Positions 15,053 through 22,836 of a stretch of DNA of 64,000 nt are shown here, piece by piece. The stretch spans positions 1 through 64,000 of the forward strand of contig NZ_FQVO01000018.1 in assembly GCF_900129385.1 (NCBI RefSeq), in the 5' to 3' direction. Source of the DNA: Chryseobacterium takakiae. Lineage in GTDB: Bacteria > Bacteroidota > Bacteroidia > Flavobacteriales > Weeksellaceae. Within the stretch, counting starts at the first letter, position 1. Each line of letters starts with the position of its first letter. The translations under genes were made by a program, and so were the position numbers. The notes beneath the pieces were generated by a model. The model worked only from the letters and a program-made list of their open reading frames with translations, was not told where the DNA came from and did not search any database.

Positions 15053-17334
15053 TAATTAACTACCGCAATCTTTGCCGTTGCTTTATCAGAGCCATCTTCA
15101 TTTGTCATTAGAACAAAATATATTCCTGAAGCTACTCTTTTACCTCTTTGGTTATTAAGATCCCATTCGTAATATCCGCCTCTTGCCACAGCAGAGTGAA
15201 CCACATTTCCCGCTGCATCCGCAATCCTGATATTGGTAACTTCGGCAAGGCCTTTTATGGTAACTTTTCCTTTAAAATTGGAATAAACAACAGGATTAGG
15301 GTACACCAGTACATTTCCGAAGCCTGAAGTAACGTCGGCAACATCTCCCTGGTAGGTCACTATTCCGTCATAAGAAACAAAATATACTTTTCCTGTTTTT
15401 TTATCAACCTTAATATCAGTAATACTGTTGGTAGGAAGAGGAGAATTTTCTTTAGTAAAATGCTTTATGGTTTGCTGTCCGTCTGAAGATAAATAATAGA
15501 CCCCTCCGCCATCCACGGAAACCCATTTGTGATCCCCGGCATCCACTTCAATTTGTAAAATCTGAGAATCTCTGAAAAGCTCTTCGCCAAGGCCGTTCTG
15601 TTCAATAATAATTGGCTCTACGGTAGCGTTTGCAGGAGTTTTCACTTCTGAAACAGCATTCTGTAAAACCCTTAATCCCAAATCTCCACCGATCCATGCA
15701 TCTCCGGATTTGTCCAATGCTACAGAAATATTACCTCCGGAATTTGGATCAAAACCATTGGCCTGGTTCAGGATATAAGCGGTATCATCAGAAGTGTTTA
15801 CTGTTTTTTTAGCATCATATGCAACAAGTGCGCTCAATCTCGGGATCGGGATCCACAATAGCCCTTCATAGAATAATGGTTTTTGTGCAGCACCCAAAGA
15901 AGTAGTATTTTTTATAAGAAAATCATCAGTTGCTCTGTCGTATGCGCCTATTGCAGTAAGCTGCCCAACATCTGGTCCGTCACTGGAAAAAGCGATGCTT
16001 ACAAAAAGATTATTAGCATCATCGAAAGCCAATCCTACAGCTCGCCTTGCAAAAAGATTATCGGTTCCTAAATTGTAGTTCTTAGTAAAAGTAAAATCCT
16101 TACTGCTTGCATTGTACTTCATTTTATACACTCCGCGTCCTGTTACGGTGGTATAATTCGTAAAGAAAACATCATCCGGACTTGCAGGATCTGATACAAC
16201 ATCAAGCACATTGAATCTCGTTGTATTTCCTATGAAGTAGGAAGGATAGATCCATTCCATACCGTTAAAATAATAAAAGCCGGGGTTTTTCGGATTGTTA
16301 AGGGCAGTATTGAATCTGTTTTCTCTTCCTCCCGTAGATACAAGAAGTTGATTTTCACCATACAGACTCATTTTATAAGCATAATTAAAATAAGGGCCGT
16401 CTGGTCTGAAAGAATTGTTGCTTTCATTTTTTATTCCTGATAAAACCGTTCCGCCATAAACACTGCTTCCTACGGTAGTTGCCGTATTACATTCTTCCCC
16501 GAAACTTACGGTATTGTTAAAATTTCCGTTGTTATTAAATGTATAAACCCTGTTTAGGTCTGTTACAACAATATTATTGCTGTTCACCACAACATCCCGC
16601 ACATTGATAAATGTTTGAGAAAGAGGTACAGAAACCCCATTGTTGTAAAGATATCCTGTTGTTGCTGATGAAAAGCTTAAAATGTCTTCAGAGTCGATAT
16701 GTCTGAAAGATCCGGCCATCTCCGTTGTCCATGTGGTGAATACTGGAAATGTTGTATTCATTTCGTGGCTTTTCATTCCTGTATTGGTTACCGAAAAAAC
16801 TTTGTTACCGAAAATAGTCGCTTCATTACTCGCTTCATATACCCCTCCGGATAAAAAGAAAGCAGAATCTTTAAACTCTTTCTTCCTCAAATCAAAAATG
16901 GAAACTCCATAACCAACTGAAATAACCGCAAGGTCTCCTGTTATTGAGATATGATTAATTCTCTTGCTGCCGTTATACCCTGTCGCAATGGGGATATCCA
17001 CAACATAGGTGATTCCGTCCGGAGATATAACATCCAGTGAGCCGTTCTGATATCCTACAAGTGCAATTTTATTCTGTGGATTATAATCGAATGCTGAAAT
17101 TTTAACCTCATGCAAGCCGTTTGCTTTAGACAGCTTGGTAATTTCACCTGATGCAATGGTATAGTAAAAAATCCCGTTTTCTGCTGCTGCAACTATTTTT
17201 CCGTTATCTTCTTTCATGGCAATAACGTTGTTATAAGAAAACAGGTCTGCCCATTTTTTTGAAGAAATAGTCTGTGCATGTGCAACGTGCAGGGATGCTA
17301 AAATACCAAGAGAAATTAAAGAGAGTTTTTTCAT
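15052..17334 (-). CDS. porZ: T9SS protein PorZ
   Basis: A 760-residue protein with a signal peptide (1-20, ending AHAQ). Two beta-propeller regions follow (about 25-660, with repeated GxW/GxxVY blades such as KWADLFSYNNVIAMKEDNGKIVAA in the N-terminal PorZ domain). A C-terminal T9SS type A sorting domain covers about residues 675-760 (VYPNPV ..., ASGIYFVLM). PorZ is a surface part of the attachment complex that supplies anionic LPS to the PorU sortase in Porphyromonas. The gene starts 2 nt after the upstream phosphatase gene and is followed directly by recO. Confidence 0.88.
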   Translation of the reverse strand: MKKLSLISLGILASLHVAHAQTISSKKWADLFSYNNVIAMKEDNGKIVAAAENGIFYYTIASGEITKLSKANGLHEVKISAFDYNPQNKIALVGYQNGSLDVISPDGITYVVDIPIATGYNGSKRINHISITGDLAVISVGYGVSIFDLRKKEFKDSAFFLSGGVYEASNEATIFGNKVFSVTNTGMKSHEMNTTFPVFTTWTTEMAGSFRHIDSEDILSFSSATTGYLYNNGVSVPLSQTFINVRDVVVNSNNIVVTDLNRVYTFNNNGNFNNTVSFGEECNTATTVGSSVYGGTVLSGIKNESNNSFRPDGPYFNYAYKMSLYGENQLLVSTGGRENRFNTALNNPKNPGFYYFNGMEWIYPSYFIGNTTRFNVLDVVSDPASPDDVFFTNYTTVTGRGVYKMKYNASSKDFTFTKNYNLGTDNLFARRAVGLAFDDANNLFVSIAFSSDGPDVGQLTAIGAYDRATDDFLIKNTTSLGAAQKPLFYEGLLWIPIPRLSALVAYDAKKTVNTSDDTAYILNQANGFDPNSGGNISVALDKSGDAWIGGDLGLRVLQNAVSEVKTPANATVEPIIIEQNGLGEELFRDSQILQIEVDAGDHKWVSVDGGGVYYLSSDGQQTIKHFTKENSPLPTNSITDIKVDKKTGKVYFVSYDGIVTYQGDVADVTSGFGNVLVYPNPVVYSNFKGKVTIKGLAEVTNIRIADAAGNVVHSAVARGGYYEWDLNNQRGKRVASGIYFVLMTNEDGSDKATAKIAVVN

Positions 17335-17336
17335 GC

Positions 17337-18287
17337 TTATGCTATTATACTGCTGTCAATTACCTGATTGTTCCAGGCAATATGTTTTATGTTTTTATTT
17401 GTGTCAAAAAAGAAATCTATCCTTCCTAAAAGAAGTCCTGCCCAGCCAACCTGATTAACCAGAACGTTTTTGCCTTGTCTATTGACAAAAGTCTGAGGTT
17501 CCGGAAGGAAAGTATGCGTATGGCCCCCTAAAATAAGGTCTATATTTTCGGTTTTAGCAGCCAGGATTTTGTCACTTATCTTATCCGGATCCTCTTTATA
17601 ATCATAACCGATGTGTGAAAGGCAGATTACCAGATCACATTTCTGTTCATTCTTAAGGAAGTTAGCGTAATGTTGTGCTACATCTACAGGATCAGAATAA
17701 ATGGTTTCACCATACTGCTTCTTGCCGACAAGTCCGTCCAGCTGAATTCCGACACCGAAAATTCCCACTTTGATCCCGTTTTTATTAAAAATCTTATACG
17801 GAGAAGTTTTTCCATCCAGCACTGTATTTTTAAAATCATAATTGGAACAGATAAAAGGGAACTTGGCATTAGGCAAAACCTTTAAAAATCCGTCCAGACC
17901 ATTATCAAAATCATGATTCCCCATCGTGGAAGCATCATATTTCATCATGGACATTAACCTGAATTCCAGCTCGCCGCCGAAAAAATTGAAGTAAGGAGTC
18001 CCCTGGAATATATCTCCTGAATCCAAAAGCAATATATTGGATTCCTGATTCCTGATCTGTTGAATCAGGCTTGCCCGTCTTGCAAAGCCTCCCTGGTTAG
18101 GATTTTTGATATAGCTTGAATCAAAAGGTTCAATTCTGCTGTGCTGGTCGTTGGTATGAAGAATAGTAAGCTTATTTGTTGATTTCATATCAACAAAATT
18201 CAGTTCTTCCGCCATCATCATATTGGGGGCTAAAGCCATTGCCAAAGTCCCGCCGCCTATTGCTTTTAAAAAACTTTTTCTGTTCAT
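17337..18287 (-). CDS. 5'-nucleotidase, metallophosphatase half
   Basis: A 316-residue exported protein holding only the catalytic domain of the 5'-nucleotidase/UshA family. Metal-site motifs are in order: ILHTNDQHSR (Asp-x-His), LLLDSGDIFQGTPYF, TMGNHDFDNG (Asn-His), CLSHIGYD and LGGHTHTF. The N-terminus (NRKSFLKAIGGGTLAMALA) is Tat-like, although the second arginine of the usual pair is not present as RR. The substrate-binding half is encoded by the upstream gene, which overlaps it by 4 nt. It probably releases phosphate from nucleotides in the periplasm. Confidence 0.88.
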   Translation of the reverse strand: MNRKSFLKAIGGGTLAMALAPNMMMAEELNFVDMKSTNKLTILHTNDQHSRIEPFDSSYIKNPNQGGFARRASLIQQIRNQESNILLLDSGDIFQGTPYFNFFGGELEFRLMSMMKYDASTMGNHDFDNGLDGFLKVLPNAKFPFICSNYDFKNTVLDGKTSPYKIFNKNGIKVGIFGVGIQLDGLVGKKQYGETIYSDPVDVAQHYANFLKNEQKCDLVICLSHIGYDYKEDPDKISDKILAAKTENIDLILGGHTHTFLPEPQTFVNRQGKNVLVNQVGWAGLLLGRIDFFFDTNKNIKHIAWNNQVIDSSIIA

Positions 18288-19045
18288 TGCTTCTTACCGA
18301 TAAAATTTAAACGAATATCTGAATTGGGATTTACCTCAGGGGTTTTCTTAAAATAATCAATAAAAAGATCTCTGAGTTTGATTCCCGTAGGAATCATTTC
18401 CCCCTTTGAGAAAAATTTCATGTTATCACCGCCCAACGCCAGATAATCTGAAGTGGCAATATAATATTCCTGATCCGGGTTTACCGTTTTTCCATTGATT
18501 AAAGACTTGGTAAGCTGCCCGTTATTGGTTTCAATGTACAGATGGGAAACCGGATTATTGACCTGTGTTTTTGCATAATAATCAAAAAGCCCGTGTAAAT
18601 CCGATCCTTTCATTTTTACAATAATCACTTCATTTTCAAAAGGCATTACTTCAAATACACTTTTGAGCAGAATGTCGCCTTTTCCGATGCTTGTACGGAT
18701 TCCTCCGATATTAATCAGGGCGGCATCTATATCTTTATTAAGATTTTTTTTCGCCCATTCTTCTGCCCCGCCGAAAGTATAGTCTGCTAAAAGATTTCCC
18801 AGATTGCTGTTATCTCCCTGTTTGTTAAGATCTACTGCAGTATAAGAGATTTTCTGGTTCATCTCTTTATCCAGTTTTTGTTTATAGGGTTCAATCACTT
18901 TTACAAACTCCTCATCATTTTTTAGCTCATTATTAATAGAAATATTCTTCCGGGTCTCCACATTCGCTACCTGTAACGGAGAGGCCGTTTTGCAGGAGGA
19001 GAGCGCAGCCAGAGCAATTCCTAGTAACAAGGATTTATTTTTCAT
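18284..19045 (-). CDS. 5'-nucleotidase C-terminal domain lipoprotein
   Basis: About 253 residues. An ATG three codons earlier (19054) is possible, but MKNKSLLLGIALAALSSC gives a normal lipoprotein signal peptide. The body is a stand-alone 5'-nucleotidase C-terminal domain: NLLADYTFGGAEEWAKKN, AALINIGGIRTSI, VFEVMPFENEVIIVKMKG and YYIATSDYLALGGDNM. It should form the nucleotide pocket for the catalytic half, encoded by the next gene with an ATGA-type 4-nt overlap. It is the first gene of the operon with porZ and recO. Confidence 0.85.
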   Translation of the reverse strand: MKNKSLLLGIALAALSSCKTASPLQVANVETRKNISINNELKNDEEFVKVIEPYKQKLDKEMNQKISYTAVDLNKQGDNSNLGNLLADYTFGGAEEWAKKNLNKDIDAALINIGGIRTSIGKGDILLKSVFEVMPFENEVIIVKMKGSDLHGLFDYYAKTQVNNPVSHLYIETNNGQLTKSLINGKTVNPDQEYYIATSDYLALGGDNMKFFSKGEMIPTGIKLRDLFIDYFKKTPEVNPNSDIRLNFIGKKQ

Positions 19046-19194
19046 ATGCAGCAATTTAATTTTTTAAAAGATCTTTATGCAATCATAGCAATTATAGTGT
19101 TTTTCTAAACAATTTTAAGCTAGCGATTTCATAATATCTTTTAGTATATGCAAATATAATTATATGTATTTATAATACTATGAATCAAATAAAA

Positions 19195-19219
19195 AAACCG
19201 CAGAAATTTTCTGCGGTTT
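19195..19219 (-). terminator. Terminator after the 38-residue membrane peptide gene
   Basis: A 12-bp perfect stem (AAACCGCAGAAA with its complement, one-base centre). On the minus strand the stem runs into an A/T-rich tail with T-runs. It lies 10 nt after the small gene. Confidence 0.7.
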
Positions 19220-19228
19220 AAGTTCACT

Positions 19229-19345
19229 TTATTTTCTTTTTTTAAAAATTCTATATAAAAAATATATTATTACGACTACGAGGATTAATATAACGACTTG
19301 CCATGTAATTAATCCCATTCCTGGATTTATTTCTTTTGTTTCCAT
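19229..19345 (-). CDS. Small single-pass membrane peptide, 38 residues
   Basis: A short frame starting ATG at 19345 and ending TAA at 19229. The peptide begins METKEINPGMGLITWQ, continues with a strong hydrophobic helix (about residues 13-30, VVILILVVVIIYFLY), and ends in a basic tail (RIFKKRK). That gives an inside-positive membrane anchor. The reading frame is followed by a terminator and preceded by the immunity-type gene 37 nt away on the same strand, so it may be the last gene of that transcript. Function unknown; the clean membrane-peptide pattern makes chance unlikely. Confidence 0.5.
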   Translation of the reverse strand: METKEINPGMGLITWQVVILILVVVIIYFLYRIFKKRK

Positions 19346-19382
19346 TATTATAAATTTATTAAATCAATAAAACATTCCATAA

Positions 19383-19865
19383 TTAATAAGTTGGAATTTC
19401 TTTATGGATTTCATCAAGAATATTAGGGATTTTATTCCAATTTACTTTTTCTTTTTTTGAAAGACTATCCAGTTCTTTACTATTATAGAATTTTATACAA
19501 TGATTAAATACTTGTCTTTTTTGATAAATTCCTTTTAGGTCTTCGGGATATTGATTGATAGAATTAATTGAATCATATCTTATTTTCTCTACCTCATCAT
19601 CGATTATTGGGTTTAATGATTTATCGAAAATTGCTATGCCTAATGGATTATAGAATGAACGGTCTTTTTCCGAAAATAATGATTCAATTTTTTTATCCTC
19701 ATAACCCTTTAAAACACAAAGGCAAAAAGCTCTGTTTTTATATTCATTTTCCCAGTTATTAAAATTCCAGCTCTTCCTTTCTTCCTTCAGATCTGTAGAT
19801 ACTGAACAGGATGATAAAATGAATAACGCTAGTATATATTTAATTTTAAAAAGAATATTTCTCAT
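19383..19865 (-). CDS. Tai4-like immunity lipoprotein
   Basis: A 160-residue lipoprotein with lipobox FILSSC (Cys20). The mature part resembles the T6SS amidase immunity family Tai4. An early YKNRAFCLCVLKGYED segment matches the conserved first helix with its cysteine. NHCIKFYNSKELDSLSKK near residues 122-139 corresponds to the family's final CLDMYHSRALDEL-type helix. Tai4 proteins sit in the periplasm and block Tae4 peptidoglycan amidases. Lipid anchoring is an unusual version of this. The gene is two genes downstream of a Tae4-like amidase, as expected for an immunity partner. It is very AT-rich. Confidence 0.65.
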   Translation of the reverse strand: MRNILFKIKYILALFILSSCSVSTDLKEERKSWNFNNWENEYKNRAFCLCVLKGYEDKKIESLFSEKDRSFYNPLGIAIFDKSLNPIIDDEVEKIRYDSINSINQYPEDLKGIYQKRQVFNHCIKFYNSKELDSLSKKEKVNWNKIPNILDEIHKEIPTY

Positions 19866-19900
19866 TTTTCTTAAGCTACTATTACAACTTTAATTAATAA

Positions 19901-20389
19901 TCACTTTTTAAAAACTGTTTTCTCTTTTCCATTATGATATTCTGAAATTAAAACAATATTAAACAGACCGTTCTTTGTTTGTTTATAGACAGATTTAACA
20001 GAGTCAGGTTCACTCTCATAGTTTTTGGTATATTTTATAAAAGTATTTACAATTTCTCTTTTGCTTTTTTTTATTTCAATCTTTCCACCGCCCGTCACTT
20101 CTCGGTCACTAAATTTTAAAAGAGGATTAGGAGGCAGGTTTTCATCAACTATTGGAGCCATTCGGGATTTTAAAAAAGTTCGATAAGTTAAAAAAGAACC
20201 TATAATTCTTTCTTTTCCATTCAGGCGTATACAATAATTAATTCCATATTCATCAATTTCATAATTATAAAAACCTTTTAAGTAGATTTCATAACTATAC
20301 TTTCCTATTTTAGTTGTATTAGGATAAATTTCTTGTGCGAAAATATTTGAAAAAGTAAGAATGATTATTAAAGATAATATTGATTTCAT
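19901..20389 (-). CDS. Exported protein of unknown function in the amidase locus
   Basis: A 162-residue protein with a signal peptide ending NIFAQ (residue 19). The mature part is rich in Tyr, Lys and Ile, with a predicted beta-rich first half and a charged helix near residues 100-135. I do not recognise the family. It starts 6 nt after the amidase stop codon and lies 35 nt before the Tai4-like gene, so it belongs to the same operon. It could be a second immunity factor, an adaptor or an inhibitor. Strong AT bias resembles its neighbour and suggests common acquisition. Confidence 0.6.
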   Translation of the reverse strand: MKSILSLIIILTFSNIFAQEIYPNTTKIGKYSYEIYLKGFYNYEIDEYGINYCIRLNGKERIIGSFLTYRTFLKSRMAPIVDENLPPNPLLKFSDREVTGGGKIEIKKSKREIVNTFIKYTKNYESEPDSVKSVYKQTKNGLFNIVLISEYHNGKEKTVFKK

Positions 20390-20395
20390 TATATA

Positions 20396-21073
20396 TTATG
20401 GTTTAAATTCCCAAATTCTAATTGATTTAATTCCTCCTGGAACACCATATGCATTTGCTCCTCCAGGAATATGTCCATTTTGAATCAAGTCTACATGCCC
20501 AGTGTAGTTAGCTTGACTAGCATCATTATTCACAATAACATATATACCTGTTTTTCCTTTTAAAAAAGCAGCTACCTTATTTGGATTGTTCGCATCTGCC
20601 CCTTCTAATTTATGTGTTGGATTTCCAAAAATTTTTTGCATGGCATCACCTGCTGTAACCGCTCTAATATAATAGTATCGGGGTTGTCCATTTATATCTG
20701 CGCCTCTCAAACTTAAACTATTTTGTGGAATCAATATTCCTAGTGCGTTCAATGCAAAAGACCATCTTACGGTGCAAGCATTTCTATAAATACCATTATC
20801 TCCACCCTTAGAAATATACAAACTTTTCAAAGGATCCCCAACTAATTCGTAAACATCTTTTGCCGGCATTTGTTTAAAATAGCCAGCATATCCAGGATAA
20901 GGTAATTTTGGAAAAACACTTACGAATTGAGAATATGTAGGCATCTGTTTTGGTTGGTACTGTATTGTATTTTGTATATCATCTAAATTATCAATATACT
21001 CTCCATCTTGTCCTTCCGATTTTGTTATAAACCAATTCTGAAACTGCTCCCAAGTCGTATCTGGATTTTGCAT
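20396..21073 (-). CDS. Tae4-like peptidoglycan amidase fragment (3' part)
   Basis: The 225-residue frame from the first available ATG contains the whole amidase domain. RNACTVRWSFALNALGI places the catalytic cysteine at Cys100. ANYTGHVDLIQNGH gives His193, with Asp195 as third residue. This Cys-His pattern is that of T6SS amidase effector family 4, which cuts the D-Glu-mDAP bond of peptidoglycan. The frame is open for about 58 more codons upstream without ATG, showing that this is the detached end of the longer gene. Confidence 0.7.
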   Translation of the reverse strand: MQNPDTTWEQFQNWFITKSEGQDGEYIDNLDDIQNTIQYQPKQMPTYSQFVSVFPKLPYPGYAGYFKQMPAKDVYELVGDPLKSLYISKGGDNGIYRNACTVRWSFALNALGILIPQNSLSLRGADINGQPRYYYIRAVTAGDAMQKIFGNPTHKLEGADANNPNKVAAFLKGKTGIYVIVNNDASQANYTGHVDLIQNGHIPGGANAYGVPGGIKSIRIWEFKP

Positions 21074-21246
21074 TAGAAAATCTATTGCCCAGTTGGTAAA
21101 ATTAATATTGTTACTGTTGTCGCCAGTAGAGTAATTATTAAGATAATTTTCTATTAAATTATGATAAATGCCTGCATTTCCACTCGCCCATTGTCGGTAT
21201 AATGCTCCCGGAATTTGCTCCCAAAACAGACGTGCTCTCAGTCCTC

Positions 21247-22017
21247 TTACATTTCCTTATCTGTAGAAGGCGGTATATTAGGATCAAAAACATACCCGCT
21301 CGGGTCGGTAAGATATGCAGCAGAGCCACCCTCTGTAATAGGGTCTACAGGAGGTGGCGGGCTGGAAGGATTTCCGTTATTCTGACCGCCAAAACCACCG
21401 GAGTTATCTCCGCCACCACTTCCTACACAAACTGTCAATGTTTCCAGGCAGCTCTCACATTTATCGCATGCATCCCAACTGGAACCGTTTTTACAGTGCC
21501 ATACACTCACGCTGTAAGAAGCCAGGCAGTCTTCATAATTTGAAGTTTTGGCAACCGCATTTTTGTGAGAGTGCTTTTGGGCAACGGAAGCCACTTCGGA
21601 GTCGTAAAGAACGTAAGGAGTATTCCCTATTATCCTTATAATAGAATAATGAAGCGTGCCGTCATTTCTCTTGCGGTACACAATATTATAAACATCCTGG
21701 GGATTACCAAACAAAGAATAGATCCTGAATGAATAGGTAGAAATATCTGCGTTGGCTTTAATACGGTTGATATTTTCTGTATCAATGAGGAATCCCGAAA
21801 GCAGATCGTCATTTTGATTATTTTTTTGCGCGGCGCTTAGCGGAGAAATCACCTCTCCAACTTTTTGAATCTGTGTTTCTTTTTGGAAAGCAGAAAAGGA
21901 AATGACATCCCTTTTTCTATTTGCAGAGGATTCGTTTAAAGCCTCCTGTTCATTTCGGCAGGAGAATAGAATAAAAAACACTGCCATAAAAGACAGCCAC
22001 GAAATCTTTTTTTTCAT
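21247..22017 (-). CDS. Lipoprotein N-terminal part of the amidase gene (5' part)
   Basis: About 256 residues from the preferred start at 22017 (MKKKISWLSFMAVFFILFSC, lipidated Cys20). A longer frame from 22083 would spoil the signal peptide. The middle is a small folded domain (YSFRIYSLFGNPQDVYNIVYRKRNDGTLHY) and a cysteine-rich segment (DCLAS, WHCKNG, DACDKCESCLETLTVC). A GSGGGDNSGG/SSPPPPV linker follows. This head may direct surface display or docking. It ends abruptly at the frameshift site. Confidence 0.65.
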   Translation of the reverse strand: MKKKISWLSFMAVFFILFSCRNEQEALNESSANRKRDVISFSAFQKETQIQKVGEVISPLSAAQKNNQNDDLLSGFLIDTENINRIKANADISTYSFRIYSLFGNPQDVYNIVYRKRNDGTLHYSIIRIIGNTPYVLYDSEVASVAQKHSHKNAVAKTSNYEDCLASYSVSVWHCKNGSSWDACDKCESCLETLTVCVGSGGGDNSGGFGGQNNGNPSSPPPPVDPITEGGSAAYLTDPSGYVFDPNIPPSTDKEM

Positions 22018-22836
22018 TTTGGTTTTTTTTAAAGTTGTGAAATTACAATTTTTTTTAATACTTCTATACAGGGAAAACCCCATGTTTTTGTTCGTCGTTG
22101 TACGGTTTATTTTTTATCCCGATCGGTTATCTGTTTTCATCGTTTATATTTTTTATTAAAATTCTTTTTCGCAAAATACATTTGCAGTACGGCAGAAGCT
22201 ACCGTAATACTTTTAATTATGCCTTTAACAAAGATTCTGGAGAGAATAAATAGAAAGGCACGGAGCAAAAGCCGATCTGACAAAGAGGTACTGCGAAGAA
22301 CCCAAAGACCAAGAAAGACTTCGCCCGTGCCAATATAGGTACACGGGCGTAAGTCTATCAAAGTTTGGTCTTTTAAGAAGATTCGCAGTTTTCTTTGTTC
22401 CAAATTGATAGCTTACGCTTGTTTCGTTAAAATTATGGGTGCTAATATAAAAAATATTTTTATATTAAATCATTAAATCTTAATTGCTTATTCCTTACTT
22501 TCATTTTCGTCCGCAGGCTTTTTTACTTAAAGAGTTTACTTTTATTGCGCTGTTCTTTAGATTATTAATACTGTGTTGTATTTTGCCTTAGTATTTACAT
22601 GATACAGCTTGTTGTATAGAAAATTTTTTACATTTTACTGTGATTTGAAACTGCTGTTCAGTATTTTTTATCCAGTAATCAATGTTGTTGCTTAACTGTT
22701 GTAGATTTTTATTTTACTGTAGTATATTTTTATTTCAGTATTGAAGATTCAGAAGCATTATTTAAGATAAAAAAATAGCAAATAAATAAGAATTCTTCTT
22801 GTAAATCATTAAATTTGAAAAAAATTATTCTAACAG
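22018..22836. other. Intergenic region with long hairpin
   Basis: About 820 bp without a recognisable long gene. It contains a TACATTTG box at 22177, a 39-codon basic frame at 22219-22338, and the long imperfect hairpin at 22280-22398. From 22450 to 22836 it is plain AT-rich DNA in which I see no clear signal. Confidence 0.6.
22280..22398. repeat. Long imperfect inverted repeat (about 119 bp)
   Basis: Six arm segments pair in nested order: ACAAAG/CTTTGT, CTGCGAA/TTCGCAG, AAAGACCAA/TTGGTCTTT, GACTT/AAGTC and GCCCGTG/CACGGGC, around a 12-nt loop at 22330-22341. The arms are more GC-rich than the surroundings. It could be a small non-autonomous element or a structured RNA. Confidence 0.6.

Larger units (their letters stand above)
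20396..22017 (-). pseudogene. Frameshifted lipoprotein with C-terminal Tae4-like amidase domain
   Basis: Two open frames join into one 540-codon gene if a single A is restored at about 21257-21258 (minus-strand GATAAGGAAATG). Restoration makes the full length an exact multiple of three. Without it, translation stops just after DKEM. The second frame continues without stops from GNVRGLRARLFWEQIPG through the amidase domain but has no ATG until 21073. The product would be a lipoprotein (lipobox FILFSC), with a cysteine-rich middle (five Cys within about 35 residues), a Gly/Pro linker, a helical spacer and a Tae4-type NlpC/P60-like amidase. Whether this is a true mutation or a sequencing error cannot be told here. 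Confidence 0.7.

Noticed and set aside
19000..22100. T6SS gene cluster
   Set aside because: No hcp, vgrG, sheath or baseplate genes appear in the window; only amidase- and immunity-like proteins are present.
22137..22403. Minus-strand frame across the long hairpin
   Set aside because: It is an antisense reading of a palindromic region with no recognisable protein features; the hairpin explains the open frame.
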